A stretch of 53,028 nucleotides of DNA from Patescibacteria group bacterium (GCA_023484515.1 JAMDAY010000023.1:1-53028); one strand, 5' to 3'; positions 37,554 to 47,220 are shown, numbered from the stretch's first letter. Numbers and translations: made by a program. Notes: generated from the letters alone by a model not told the origin.

Positions 37554-38621
37554 ATGGAAAAAGTCAATATAGATGATAAATACAACACATCCTCAACCCT
37601 TCCCTTAAAAGGAGGGGAGGAATTGGTTGATCTTACGATTATCATTCTTTCTTACAAGTCCAAAGAGCATCTAAAGGCACTTTTGCCCAGTGTGTTTGCG
37701 AGCGAAGGGGTTTGTTTTGACGGTGTAGCGCCGCGCCATGGCGCGGCGGCTAACGGCGGCGCGCCGCGGCGCGGCGCTACACCGCCACTCGCCGATAAAC
37801 TTGCCACAACCGGAGAGTCGGGATCGGCGCGCTACAGCGCAGAGGTTATTGTCGTGGACAACGGCTCCAACGATGGTACTCTCGATTGGCTAAAAGCTAA
37901 TAGCTATAAGCTAAAAGCTATACAGAATATCAACAACGGTTTTGCCGCAGGCAACAATCTTGGCATAAAAAAAGCTTGCGGACGATACATCTTGCTGCTA
38001 AATCCCGACACCAAAGTGGAGCCGGATACTTTTAAGACGATGCTGGACTTTATGGAATCGCGGCCTGAGGTGGGAATTTCCGGATGCAAGTTAATTAAAG
38101 CGGACGGCAAACTTGACCTGGCGTGCCGCCGGAGATTTCCGAACCCCTGGAACAGTTTTAAAAGATTGTTTTTGCAAGACAATACTTATTATAATTATTC
38201 CGACATTGACGAAAATCAAAGCATGGAAGTAGACAGCGTTGTCGGCGCGTTCATGCTTGTTAGGAAATTGGTTATAAAAAAAATTGGCCTGCTGGACGAA
38301 ACGTTCTTTATGTATGGCGAAGACCTGGACTGGTGCTGGCGCTGCAAAGAAGCCGGATACAAAGTCTGGTATCTTCCCAAAACCTCCATTACCCATTACA
38401 AAGGCGAGTCGTCGCGCCAAATTCCTTTTTCGGCCTTAAAGTGGTTCCACGACGCCATGTGGATTTTTTACCAAAAACATTACGCTAAAAATTATGCGAA
38501 AAAATTTGGAAATTTTTTCGGCATAATTTTTAGCGGCTTGGTCTTTGCGGTCATTTATAGCAGGCTGCTAATGCTGGCAATAATAAACCTGTTTAAAAGA
38601 AATAAAGCTGTCAGCAAGTAA
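37554..38621 (+). CDS. Glycosyltransferase family 2 with in-frame palindromic insertions
   Basis: VDNGSNDGTLDWL, LLLNPDTKVEPDTF, EDLDWCWRCKEAGYKVWYLP. Confidence 0.9.
   Translation: MEKVNIDDKYNTSSTLPLKGGEELVDLTIIILSYKSKEHLKALLPSVFASEGVCFDGVAPRHGAAANGGAPRRGATPPLADKLATTGESGSARYSAEVIVVDNGSNDGTLDWLKANSYKLKAIQNINNGFAAGNNLGIKKACGRYILLLNPDTKVEPDTFKTMLDFMESRPEVGISGCKLIKADGKLDLACRRRFPNPWNSFKRLFLQDNTYYNYSDIDENQSMEVDSVVGAFMLVRKLVIKKIGLLDETFFMYGEDLDWCWRCKEAGYKVWYLPKTSITHYKGESSRQIPFSALKWFHDAMWIFYQKHYAKNYAKKFGNFFGIIFSGLVFAVIYSRLLMLAIINLFKRNKAVSK
37721..37784. repeat. Palindromic insertion within GT2 coding sequence
   Basis: CGGTGTAGCGCCGCGCC...GGCGCGGCGCTACACCG, 17-bp arms. Confidence 0.9.
37889..37923 (+). 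repeat. Five tandem heptamers (GCTAWWA) inside GT2 coding sequence
   Basis: GCTAAAA GCTAATA GCTATAA GCTAAAA GCTATAC. Confidence 0.9.
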
Positions 38622-38630
38622 CCGTGTTGC

Positions 38631-38727
38631 CATCCCGGAACTCCGATGTTACGTCGGAGTATCCGGGATCCAAAACTAATCACAGGCTGGATTCCGGATC
38701 AATTTGATATCTTACAAATTATCCGGA
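38631..38727. repeat. Two adjacent REP-like palindromes
   Basis: ATCCCGGA-ACTCCGA-tgttacg-TCGGAGT-a-TCCGGGAT and TTCCGGATcAATTTG...CAAATTATCCGGAA. Confidence 0.8.
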
Positions 38728-38871
38728 ATGACACAGGAGGTATAGGAGGAACGGGCGGGGCAAAGCGGTTGCGCTTCAGATTAGAATTGGCGAAGCCCAA
38801 TTTGGCAAAAATCCTTAAAATTGGTATGATAAATTCACTTTAAAGCCAGCTAAAACAAGGAAACATAATTT

Positions 38872-40131
38872 ATGGAAACGCCTTTACAGGAACAAAATTA
38901 CTTGAATAAATCTTCAAACAGGACCCTGCGCATTTTGGCGGTAATTGCCATTTTCGCAGTGGCCGGCAGTTATGTTTTAGGCTACAACACCGGAAAAAAA
39001 GGGTTTATTTTCCAACCTAAGGAGTTCAAAATAATCAACCAGGCGGATGCGCCTAAAACCGTGGATTACCAGTTGCTATGGGATGCAATAGATACCATAA
39101 ACCAGAAATACATAGACAAGCCGGTTGACCAGCAAAAGATTTTATACGGAGCGGTTAAGGGCGCCATAGACGCGGTAGGGGACCCCTACACGGTATTTTT
39201 CCAGCCGAGCGAACTGGAAAGCTTTAAGACGGACCTAAAAGGAAGTTTTGACGGCATTGGGGCGGAAGTGGGCATGAGCGGTGGCAATGTGGTGGTTGTG
39301 GCGCCGCTGGACGATTCCCCGGCCGCGCGCGCCGGCCTTTTGGCCAAAGACGCCATAGTCCAGGTAAACGGCGAGTCCACGGCCGGCTGGTCCGTGGAGC
39401 AGGCCGTGAACAAAATCCGCGGCCCCAAGGGGACGGAAGTAACGCTGACCATTTACCGCGAAGGCAAAACCAAGCCGTTTGACGTTAAGATAGTGCGCGA
39501 CGAAATAGTTGTTAAAAGCGTAAAATGGGAATACAAAAACGTTTCCGTTAACGGACAAAATAAAAAGATTGCCGTTGTTACCTTGTCCCAATTTGGCGAT
39601 GATACGAAAAGCTTGTTCAGCAGCGCGGTTAATGATATTTTAAGGCAGAACGTAAACGGTATTGTATTGGACTTGCGCAATGATCCGGGCGGCTACCTGC
39701 AAACCGCCGTGGATATTGCTTCCAATTGGATACCCGAGGGCCAAGTGGTCGTGACCGAGGACCGCAGCGAAGGTATGCCGCAAAAATACAACGCCGAAGG
39801 CAATAACCGGTTAAACGGAATAAAAACCGTGGTTCTAATTAACGGCGGCAGCGCTTCGGCTGCGGAAATTTTAGCCGGCGCCCTGCACGATTACAATATA
39901 GGAGAACTGGTAGGTGAAAAAAGTTTTGGCAAGGGGAGCGTGCAGGAGCTAGTCGATCTGGCAAGTGGCGCTGCGGTAAAAGTGACAGTGGCCAAATGGA
40001 TTACGCCTGACGGGAAAAACCTTAACAAGGACGGGCTAAACCCTGACGTGGAAGTAAAAATGACCGAAGACGACATTAACAACAATCGCGACCCGCAGAT
40101 GGACAAGGCGCTGCAGGAAGTAACAAGGTAG
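38872..40131 (+). CDS. ctpA: S41 carboxy-terminal processing peptidase with PDZ
   Basis: GIGAEVGMSGGNVVVVAPLDDSPAARAGL PDZ; LINGGSASAAEILAGAL catalytic Ser; GEKSFGKGSVQ Lys. Confidence 0.94.
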   Translation: METPLQEQNYLNKSSNRTLRILAVIAIFAVAGSYVLGYNTGKKGFIFQPKEFKIINQADAPKTVDYQLLWDAIDTINQKYIDKPVDQQKILYGAVKGAIDAVGDPYTVFFQPSELESFKTDLKGSFDGIGAEVGMSGGNVVVVAPLDDSPAARAGLLAKDAIVQVNGESTAGWSVEQAVNKIRGPKGTEVTLTIYREGKTKPFDVKIVRDEIVVKSVKWEYKNVSVNGQNKKIAVVTLSQFGDDTKSLFSSAVNDILRQNVNGIVLDLRNDPGGYLQTAVDIASNWIPEGQVVVTEDRSEGMPQKYNAEGNNRLNGIKTVVLINGGSASAAEILAGALHDYNIGELVGEKSFGKGSVQELVDLASGAAVKVTVAKWITPDGKNLNKDGLNPDVEVKMTEDDINNNRDPQMDKALQEVTR

Positions 40132-40313
40132 CTTTTAGCTTATAGGCATTAGCTTATAGAGATTGAACTGGCAAGGCGCTGGATTATGTAAGTATAAGCG
40201 ATTCCTCCGCTCATCCTTACTGCATCGGGCTCGGTCGGAATGGGCGCATGGGGTTACCTTTTATAATCGTCAGCCATGCATTCCTAATAGCTACAAGCTA
40301 ATACCTAACACCA

Positions 40314-42194
40314 ATGAAAATTACAGCACAAGAACTTCGAGTAAAATATTTAAACTTTTTCAAATCCAAAGGCCACACCATAATCCCTTCGGCGTCTTTG
40401 GTGCCGGAAAACGACTCTTCGGTATTATTTACGACCGCAGGCATGCACCCGCTGGTGCCTTATTTGCTCGGCCAACAGCATCCGGGCGGCAGGCGAGTTA
40501 CCAACGTCCAAAAATGCATCCGCACCGGCGATATAGACGAAGTAGGCGACGATACGCATTTGACGTTTTTCGAAATGCTCGGAAACTGGAGCTTTGGGGA
40601 TTACTTCAAGGAAGACGCTATAAAATGGTCATTTGGGTTTTTGACATCCAAGGAATACTTGAACTTGCCTCTGGAAAGGCTGGCGTTCTCTGTATTCTCG
40701 GGAGACAATGACGCGCCTCGCGATGAGGAAGCTGCTGGCATTTGGAGATCGCTCGGCGTTCCCGAATCGCGCATAGCATACCTGCCTAAAGATGATAACT
40801 GGTGGATTGCCGGCAACACGGGGCCATGCGGTCCGGATACGGAAATGTTTTACTGGATAGACGACGGCACGCCTGCGCCCGAAAACTTCCAAGACACGCA
40901 TCATGATAAGCGCTGGGTGGAAATCTGGAACGACGTGTTCATGCAATTTGAAAAACAAGCTGATGGAAAACTTATACCGCTCAAACAACAAAATGTCGAT
41001 ACCGGAATGGGTCTTGACCGCACGCTGGCGGTCCTAAACGGCCAAAGTTCCGTATACGACACGGAACTGTTTTCGGAAATGTGGGAAGTGATTGAACTCG
41101 ATCAGCAAATTATGACTAACGACGAAGTTCGCAAGGCGCGCATTGTCCTTGACCATATCCGCGCGGCCGTATTCATCGTAACTGACGGCGTCGAGCCGTC
41201 CAATAAAGACCGTGGTTATGTTTTGCGCCGATTGCTTCGCCGCGCCATGGTTATGGGCAGGCTGCTTAATTTAAAACATCATTGGTTGGAAAGCTTAATG
41301 GGCAAAGTCGCTGCCACATATGTGCAAGCGTATCCGCCAGTCGTAGAAAAATCGGAAAATACGTTTAAGGTGATTTTAGCGGAGCAGCAAAAGTTTGAGA
41401 AAACTCTGGAGAAGGGGCTGAAAGAATTTGAAAAGTTAATTAAAAATCATTCGGATGTAGGGGCGAGCTTTAGCCGCCCTCCATATCCGTCCGAGCAGCG
41501 ACATAATCCGCTTGATGAAGCCGGGCGCCTAAAGGCAGCCCCTGCAATTATGGGATTGACAGGAAAAGATGCTTTTGACCTTTATCAGACTTACGGTTTT
41601 CCTTGGGAACTGACCAAGGAGCTTGCCGAACAAACCGGGCAACAAATTGACAAAACCGAATTTGAGGAAGAATTCAAGAAGCATCAAGAATTGTCGCGAA
41701 CTGCTTCTGCCGGCCAGTTTAAAGGCGGGTTGGCTTCGCACTCCGAAAAAATTGTGCGCTATCACACGGCAACGCATTTGATGAACGCGGCATTGCGAAA
41801 AGTACTGGGCGATCACGTTTGGCAAAAGGGGAGCAATATTACGGAAGAGCGCACAAGGTTTGACTTTACGCATGACAAAAAAATGACGCCGGAAGAAATA
41901 TACCAAGTGGAAGTTGCGGTCAATGATTGGATAGCGCGCGACTTGCCGGTAAAAAAGGACATTTTGCCGCTAGAGGAAGCGCGTAAACTGGGAGCAATCG
42001 GCGTGTTCGGCGCGAAATACCCCGACCAGGTATCCGTCTATACCATCAGCGATCCCAAAACCTCCGAAATAATCAGCCGCGAATTCTGCGGCGGTCCGCA
42101 CGTGGAGCACACAGGCACCATCGGTAAATTTAAGATACAAAAAGAAGAAGCGTCCTCCGCCGGAGTTAGAAGAATCAAGGCCATTATAGAATAA
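40314..42194 (+). CDS. alaS: Alanyl-tRNA synthetase, short form without C-Ala domain
   Basis: LRVKYLNFFKSKGHTIIPSASLVPENDSSVLFTTAGM, GLDRTLAVL, HTATHLMNAAL, CGGPHVEHTG. Confidence 0.95.
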   Translation: MKITAQELRVKYLNFFKSKGHTIIPSASLVPENDSSVLFTTAGMHPLVPYLLGQQHPGGRRVTNVQKCIRTGDIDEVGDDTHLTFFEMLGNWSFGDYFKEDAIKWSFGFLTSKEYLNLPLERLAFSVFSGDNDAPRDEEAAGIWRSLGVPESRIAYLPKDDNWWIAGNTGPCGPDTEMFYWIDDGTPAPENFQDTHHDKRWVEIWNDVFMQFEKQADGKLIPLKQQNVDTGMGLDRTLAVLNGQSSVYDTELFSEMWEVIELDQQIMTNDEVRKARIVLDHIRAAVFIVTDGVEPSNKDRGYVLRRLLRRAMVMGRLLNLKHHWLESLMGKVAATYVQAYPPVVEKSENTFKVILAEQQKFEKTLEKGLKEFEKLIKNHSDVGASFSRPPYPSEQRHNPLDEAGRLKAAPAIMGLTGKDAFDLYQTYGFPWELTKELAEQTGQQIDKTEFEEEFKKHQELSRTASAGQFKGGLASHSEKIVRYHTATHLMNAALRKVLGDHVWQKGSNITEERTRFDFTHDKKMTPEEIYQVEVAVNDWIARDLPVKKDILPLEEARKLGAIGVFGAKYPDQVSVYTISDPKTSEIISREFCGGPHVEHTGTIGKFKIQKEEASSAGVRRIKAIIE

Positions 42195-42220
42195 AATTCA
42201 AATGAAAATATAAATAAATT

Positions 42221-42568
42221 ATGGATGGAATAAAGATAATAAAAGAAAGTATTACTATCGATGATTTAAGAAAAATCGCTCAAGAACGTTTTGGCGATAT
42301 GGTCAAAACGGTGGTTGATGTCGATCAAAAAATTATGGCCCTCGGCAGTGACTTGCACGCGGATGAAGAGGCGAAACTTTTAGAGCAAGGGTCAAAGCAG
42401 GAAAATTTATGGGGCATTAACATTTATCCCGATCAGCCAAGGGGATCCTGGGTTGAATTTGACTCTATGATCAACGTGCGGCCGCGCCAGAACAACCGTT
42501 CCAGATCGGTGGAAGACGCCGCTATGCAAGATCGAATCATTAGAATAGTTAACGATTTGATCCAATAA
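42221..42568 (+). CDS. DUF5674-like hypothetical protein
   Basis: MVKTVVDVDQKIMALGSDLHADEEAKLL..WGINIYPD...NVRPRQNNRSRSVED. Confidence 0.7.
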   Translation: MDGIKIIKESITIDDLRKIAQERFGDMVKTVVDVDQKIMALGSDLHADEEAKLLEQGSKQENLWGINIYPDQPRGSWVEFDSMINVRPRQNNRSRSVEDAAMQDRIIRIVNDLIQ

Positions 42569-42569
42569 T

Positions 42570-42902
42570 ATGGCCAATTTTCAACATAAAAATTTGGCGG
42601 GCGGGCGGTGGCAGACTTTTACTTTTGCCCAGCAGATGGGGAACATTGGCAGTGAAGTCGAGCGGGCAATTAATTGGAAGCAAAAGGGAAACGCCGAGCA
42701 AATGCAAAAAGCGCTGGACCGCGGTTTGGAACTGTTTGACCTGACTTTGTCCGACAGGCGCTTAAAGTATCCGCAGCTCAAAGAGGTTGCCCGCGCGCGG
42801 GAATTGGTCTGCGACTTTTTGATAGGGGATAACGAATATAAAAGCGACGATAAATTTTTGAACAAATATTTCCTGGATTTTACGGTTTTAGCCAGAAGTT
42901 AA
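42570..42902 (+). CDS. Conserved hypothetical helical protein
   Basis: 110 aa, 1-nt gap to upstream gene. Confidence 0.65.
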   Translation: MANFQHKNLAGGRWQTFTFAQQMGNIGSEVERAINWKQKGNAEQMQKALDRGLELFDLTLSDRRLKYPQLKEVARARELVCDFLIGDNEYKSDDKFLNKYFLDFTVLARS

Positions 42903-42979
42903 CTGGCAATTTTGAAGACTAAAACAGAATAGCGAGAATGTGTATTAAGTGATATTAAATATGAGGTTAGAAAAGAAAT

Positions 42980-44191
42980 ATGAAACTAGAATTTTACAAT
43001 TGTCCCAAGCCGGAAGAGATGCCGGGAAAAAACAACCTCTCCCCGACCCTCCCCTTAAAAGGGGAGGGAGGCGCAGCGCTACTGGAAAAGCCGGAGTTTG
43101 TTAAGTATGTTCCGGATTTACAAAAGATCAATAAAATCGCTTCCGAGCATGCCCAATATCAAAACATTTTAATTATCGGCCATGGCGGCAGCGTAAACCC
43201 TTTTTACGGATTATACGAAGCGTTAAAATACCAGGCCAAGAAGCAGGTTTTTATTTTAAACACCGTTGACCCGGATTATATTTTTGAATTAAAGCAAAAA
43301 TTGCAGCCGGAAAACACTTTGGTCATCCCCATAAGCAAATCGGGAGAAACAGTGACGCTTATGGAAGCGCTGGCGCAATTTTTAAATTATCCCTTGCTGT
43401 TTATTACGGGCAAAAGCTCCCCCTTGCGCGCCATTGCGGAAAAAATTAAAGCGCCAACGGTTTTTCATCCGCCCATTGGCGGCAGGTATACCGGCTTGAC
43501 CGAAGTGGCGCTCTTGCCATTGGCAATTGCGGGAATAGGCGCGGAAGATGTTTACCAAGGAGCGAAAAATTTCTATCAATTATACGAAAAAGACAACCTG
43601 GCCTGGCGCGCGGCTTCAACTTTTTGGCAATTGGAACAGCAAGGATATGTGGACGTGTTCATGCCTTTTTATAGCCATAACCTGTTTCCGTTTTCCAATA
43701 TTATAGTGCAGCTTTGCCACGAAAGTTTCGGCAAGGCCAAAAAAGGCCAGACCTACTTTGCGCATGAAGCGCCGGAAAGCCAGCACCACACCAACCAACG
43801 GTTTTTTGGCGGGCAAAAGAACATAGCGGGTTTTTTTGTGGGCAGCAATACATTCTTGCATCAAGCTTCCGCGGATTACCCGCCGTCCTTACATAGCGTG
43901 CAGCTTAAAAGCCATGCCCTGTTTGACATCAGCAAAATTCCCTTGGAAAAATCCATGGAATTTGAATTGCAGGGGACCATGGAAGACGCGCGCATAAACG
44001 GCATCCCTTTGGCGCACTTGTCAATTTCAGGATTTTCCTCCTCGGAAATTGGGGGGCTTATGGCATTTTGGCAGTTATACGCGGTTTATTCTTCGGCCCT
44101 GCGCAAGGTGGATCCTTTTGACCAGCCGCAGGTGGAAAACAGCAAAAAAATCAGTTTTACCAAACGCCTGGCTTTCAAAGGATTGTTATAA
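42980..44191 (+). CDS. pgi: Glucose-6-phosphate isomerase-like (SIS domain)
   Basis: ILIIGHGGSVNPFYGLYEAL, LVIPISKSGETVTLMEAL, FAHEAPESQHHTNQRFFGG. Confidence 0.82.
   Translation: MKLEFYNCPKPEEMPGKNNLSPTLPLKGEGGAALLEKPEFVKYVPDLQKINKIASEHAQYQNILIIGHGGSVNPFYGLYEALKYQAKKQVFILNTVDPDYIFELKQKLQPENTLVIPISKSGETVTLMEALAQFLNYPLLFITGKSSPLRAIAEKIKAPTVFHPPIGGRYTGLTEVALLPLAIAGIGAEDVYQGAKNFYQLYEKDNLAWRAASTFWQLEQQGYVDVFMPFYSHNLFPFSNIIVQLCHESFGKAKKGQTYFAHEAPESQHHTNQRFFGGQKNIAGFFVGSNTFLHQASADYPPSLHSVQLKSHALFDISKIPLEKSMEFELQGTMEDARINGIPLAHLSISGFSSSEIGGLMAFWQLYAVYSSALRKVDPFDQPQVENSKKISFTKRLAFKGLL
43047..43068. repeat. 22-bp palindrome in SIS-gene N-terminus
   Basis: CCCTCCCCTT-aa-AAGGGGAGGG encoding SPTLPLKGEGG. 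Confidence 0.85.
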
Positions 44192-44192
44192 A

Positions 44193-44318
44193 ATTTCCAA
44201 TTACAAATATCAAATAAATTCCCAAATTCCAATTTAAAAACTTCAAACCCGATATTTGGATATTGGAAATTAGGCATTGGAAATTCATTTGATATTTGAT
44301 ATTTGAATTTTAGAATTT
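44193..44318. repeat. Degenerate heptamer repeat region, two inverted halves
   Basis: ATTTCCA ATTACAA ATATCAA ATAAATT... and ...TATTTGA TATTTGA. Confidence 0.7.
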
Positions 44319-44392
44319 ACCCCACTATTGCATCATCCCTTATTTTCCCTTAAAATAAAGGCAACAAGTAAGCCAGTCTGCATAACCATTTT

Positions 44393-46159
44393 ATGATTCC
44401 TAGCATTTACCTGGACCTGGAGGATGACGTATCCAGGATAACCGCCAGGCTAAAAAAGGAAAAATCATTACAAGCGGTTTTGGTCTGCCCCAAGCGCTGT
44501 TTTCTGTTTTCGGACAGTATAAACTTAAGGCTCCTGAAAAAACAGGCGGATTTGCTGAAAAAGGAAGTCTATATTTTAACAATGGATGAACGCGGGCAAG
44601 CGTATGCCAAAGAAGCCGGTTTCGGCTTGAAATTTTTGCCAAAACATTCCGGAGGGAAGGCAATTTCCGATATCCGGGCAAATGGGACAAAAAGCCAGGA
44701 AAGCGCCGCAGGAGCCGGCGTCAATATGCTGGCCCAAACTGTCAAGGAAATTAAAAATATCACCAAATTATTCAGCAAAGAAACCGGCCAGCCAAGGCCG
44801 CCTGTCCGGAATAAAAGCGCCGAACGCGCGCGCCATGCCGCAAATCCCGAAAAAACGCAGCGTAAAATCCATCACACGCCGACCGTAGAAGTGTCGGAAC
44901 CGAAAGTTATGGCAACAGATTCCATCTTCCCGCCGGAAATTGAGGAGTCGTACAAGCTGCGGAAAAAAAAGGCTGCCAACCAGCGCATAGCCACCGGCCT
45001 TGTAGCGGTATCCCTAATTACAATACTGGCTCTAGTTTTTGTGGTATTGCCCAAAGCAGAGGTGGTAATATACCCGAAATTTGAACCCATAACCCGCGAC
45101 ATAGATGTCACCATAAGCCCCAGCATCCAGTCGGCTGATTCAGGCAGGCTGCTTTTGCCCGCCACCAAAGTTAATGAAACCATGAAAGTGTTCGACAAAT
45201 TCCAAAGCCAAGGGAAAAAAGAGGTTGGCAACAAGGCCACGGGCACGGTCAGGATTTATAATTTTACCGGCCAGGCTCTTAACCTGAAAGCTGCTACCAC
45301 CGTGTTAACGGCAGGCGGAAAATCTTATTCGTTGGCCGAAGACGCCATGTGGCTCAAGGCGGCGGTATACTTAAATTCCAAAACCAAAGAAGTGGATCCC
45401 GCAAGCCTGCCCGAGCCAATAACAATAGTAGCCCAGGACGGGGGAGAAAGTTTCAATCTGCCGGCTGGCGCCAGGCTGGAAATTACCAACCAGGTATTCG
45501 GCAGCAAGCCGCAATCTTTGTATGCCAAAACCGATTCTCCCATTACGGGAGGAACCTCGCGTTTACTGTCCGTAGTTACCGACCAGGACATTAACAACGC
45601 CCAAACCGCCCTGCAGGAAAAATTCGTTCAAAATGTCCAGGCGGAATTGCAGAAAAAAAACCTGGCAATCCCGACTTCGCCCAGCAACGCTTATGTTTTA
45701 AATGACATAAAATTTGCCGGCGACAAGCCCGCAGGCACGCAAAGCCCGGCTTTCCAGGCGAACCTGTCGGCCACCCTGACCGGACTGGCTTACGATTCCC
45801 AGGCATTGGACCAATTAATACTTGATCGTATCGGCCAGACCTTGTCAGGCAATAAAAATTTAGAAGTAAACGGAGAACAGGGTATTAGCGTAAAATTAAA
45901 AAGTTACGACCCGGGAAGCCAGATTGCAATTTTAACGGCGCACTTTGAAGGCCAGGCCGTAATGAATATTAGCCTCAACGGCCTCGCCTCGGAATTGGCC
46001 GGGAAAAATAAAACCCAGGCTAACGAAATCTTGCGGTCCAAAGCGGACATTGACCGCATAGAGATGACCGTAGCGCCATCCTGGCAAAATACCCTGCCTT
46101 GGCTAAAAAGCAAAATCACGGTAAAAACCGGGGATGTCCGCAATTTAACCGGAAATTAG
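44393..46159 (+). CDS. Large membrane-anchored hypothetical protein (baseplate-J-like architecture possible)
   Basis: Central TM LVAVSLITILALVFVVLP then VEVVIYP-type extracytoplasmic domain. Confidence 0.65.
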   Translation: MIPSIYLDLEDDVSRITARLKKEKSLQAVLVCPKRCFLFSDSINLRLLKKQADLLKKEVYILTMDERGQAYAKEAGFGLKFLPKHSGGKAISDIRANGTKSQESAAGAGVNMLAQTVKEIKNITKLFSKETGQPRPPVRNKSAERARHAANPEKTQRKIHHTPTVEVSEPKVMATDSIFPPEIEESYKLRKKKAANQRIATGLVAVSLITILALVFVVLPKAEVVIYPKFEPITRDIDVTISPSIQSADSGRLLLPATKVNETMKVFDKFQSQGKKEVGNKATGTVRIYNFTGQALNLKAATTVLTAGGKSYSLAEDAMWLKAAVYLNSKTKEVDPASLPEPITIVAQDGGESFNLPAGARLEITNQVFGSKPQSLYAKTDSPITGGTSRLLSVVTDQDINNAQTALQEKFVQNVQAELQKKNLAIPTSPSNAYVLNDIKFAGDKPAGTQSPAFQANLSATLTGLAYDSQALDQLILDRIGQTLSGNKNLEVNGEQGISVKLKSYDPGSQIAILTAHFEGQAVMNISLNGLASELAGKNKTQANEILRSKADIDRIEMTVAPSWQNTLPWLKSKITVKTGDVRNLTGN

Positions 46160-46218
46160 GCTGAAATATAAAGGTTTTTTTTCTTTTACTCCTTAATTTT
46201 CTTTTTTTCGCATCCGTA

Positions 46219-46246
46219 TTGACAATTTACCTGATTGTGATACAAT
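46219..46246 (+). promoter_or_regulatory. Sigma70-type promoter for infA-ribosomal operon
   Basis: TTGACA-16 nt-TACAAT. Confidence 0.7.
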
Positions 46247-46300
46247 AATACAAAATCATTTAAACAGCAATTAAAAGCCATTTCTACCAGCAATCACGAC

Positions 46301-46531
46301 TTGGGGAAGCCCGGGAAAAATAAAGACGTCTTGGAACTTGAGGGCAAAGTCATAGAAAATTTGCCTAATGCTATTTTTCGCGTGCAATTGGAGTCCGGCC
46401 AAACCGTGACCGGGCACTTGTCCGGAAAAATGCGCGTAAATATGATCCGGGTGTTGCCGGGCGACAAGGTAATTATAGAAATGACTCCCTACGACCTTTC
46501 CAAAGGCAGGATTATCAGGAGATTAAGATAA
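46301..46531 (+). CDS. infA: Translation initiation factor IF-1 (TTG start)
   Basis: [62 protein letters not shown]. Confidence 0.93.
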   Translation: MGKPGKNKDVLELEGKVIENLPNAIFRVQLESGQTVTGHLSGKMRVNMIRVLPGDKVIIEMTPYDLSKGRIIRRLR

Positions 46532-46532
46532 T

Positions 46533-46646
46533 ATGAAAGTCAGAGCAAGCGTAAAACCAAGGTGCAAAAACTGCAAAATCGTGAAAAGATTTGGCAGGGT
46601 TTATGTAATTTGCACCAACCCCAAGCACAAGCAAAGGCAAGGGTAA
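46533..46646 (+). CDS. rpmJ: Ribosomal protein L36 (bL36)
   Basis: [37 protein letters not shown]; absent from ORF track. Confidence 0.97.
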   Translation: MKVRASVKPRCKNCKIVKRFGRVYVICTNPKHKQRQG

Positions 46647-46737
46647 ACTAAAACGGATCACGCGGAAAATCTGATGGAGAAAATTTGCAGTTCCGCGCCA
46701 TTCGCCAAACATTTCACATCATTAGCATCATATTTTT

Positions 46738-47127
46738 ATGGCCAGAATAGCAGGCATTAACATTCCCAACGAAAAAAGAATAGAGGCTTCCTTGCCCTAC
46801 ATTTACGGCGTTGGCCTAAGCCTCTCCAGAAAAATTTTAAACGCCACCCAAATTAATCCTGACAAGCGCACCCAAGACCTGACGGAACAGGAGATGAACA
46901 GGCTGCGCGATTATATTGAAAAAAACTATAAAGTGGAAGGCACTTTGCGCCAGCAGGTATTGTTAAACATTAAACGGATGAAAGAAATGGCCTGCTACCG
47001 CGGAGTAAGGCATATGCGAGGCCTGCCGGTAAGGGGCCAGCGCACCAAAACCAATTCCCGCACCAGGAGAGGAAACGTGCGCAAAACAGCAGGCTCAGGC
47101 CGCAAAGCGGCATCAGAAAAGACATAA
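46738..47127 (+). CDS. rpsM: Ribosomal protein S13
   Basis: [45 protein letters not shown]. Confidence 0.97.
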   Translation: MARIAGINIPNEKRIEASLPYIYGVGLSLSRKILNATQINPDKRTQDLTEQEMNRLRDYIEKNYKVEGTLRQQVLLNIKRMKEMACYRGVRHMRGLPVRGQRTKTNSRTRRGNVRKTAGSGRKAASEKT

Positions 47128-47220
47128 AGCTAATGCGAATTATGCGAAAAATGCAAAATAAGAATTTCGCAGGTTCGTATTATTTGCAGGACATTTCGTA
47201 TTATTAGCATTATATTTCAT

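Noticed and set aside
36339-37923. Possible CRISPR array
   Set aside because: Units are 7 bp without spacers; no Cas genes seen
40132-40313. T-box leader upstream of alaS
   Set aside because: No T-box core sequence or specifier structure recognised
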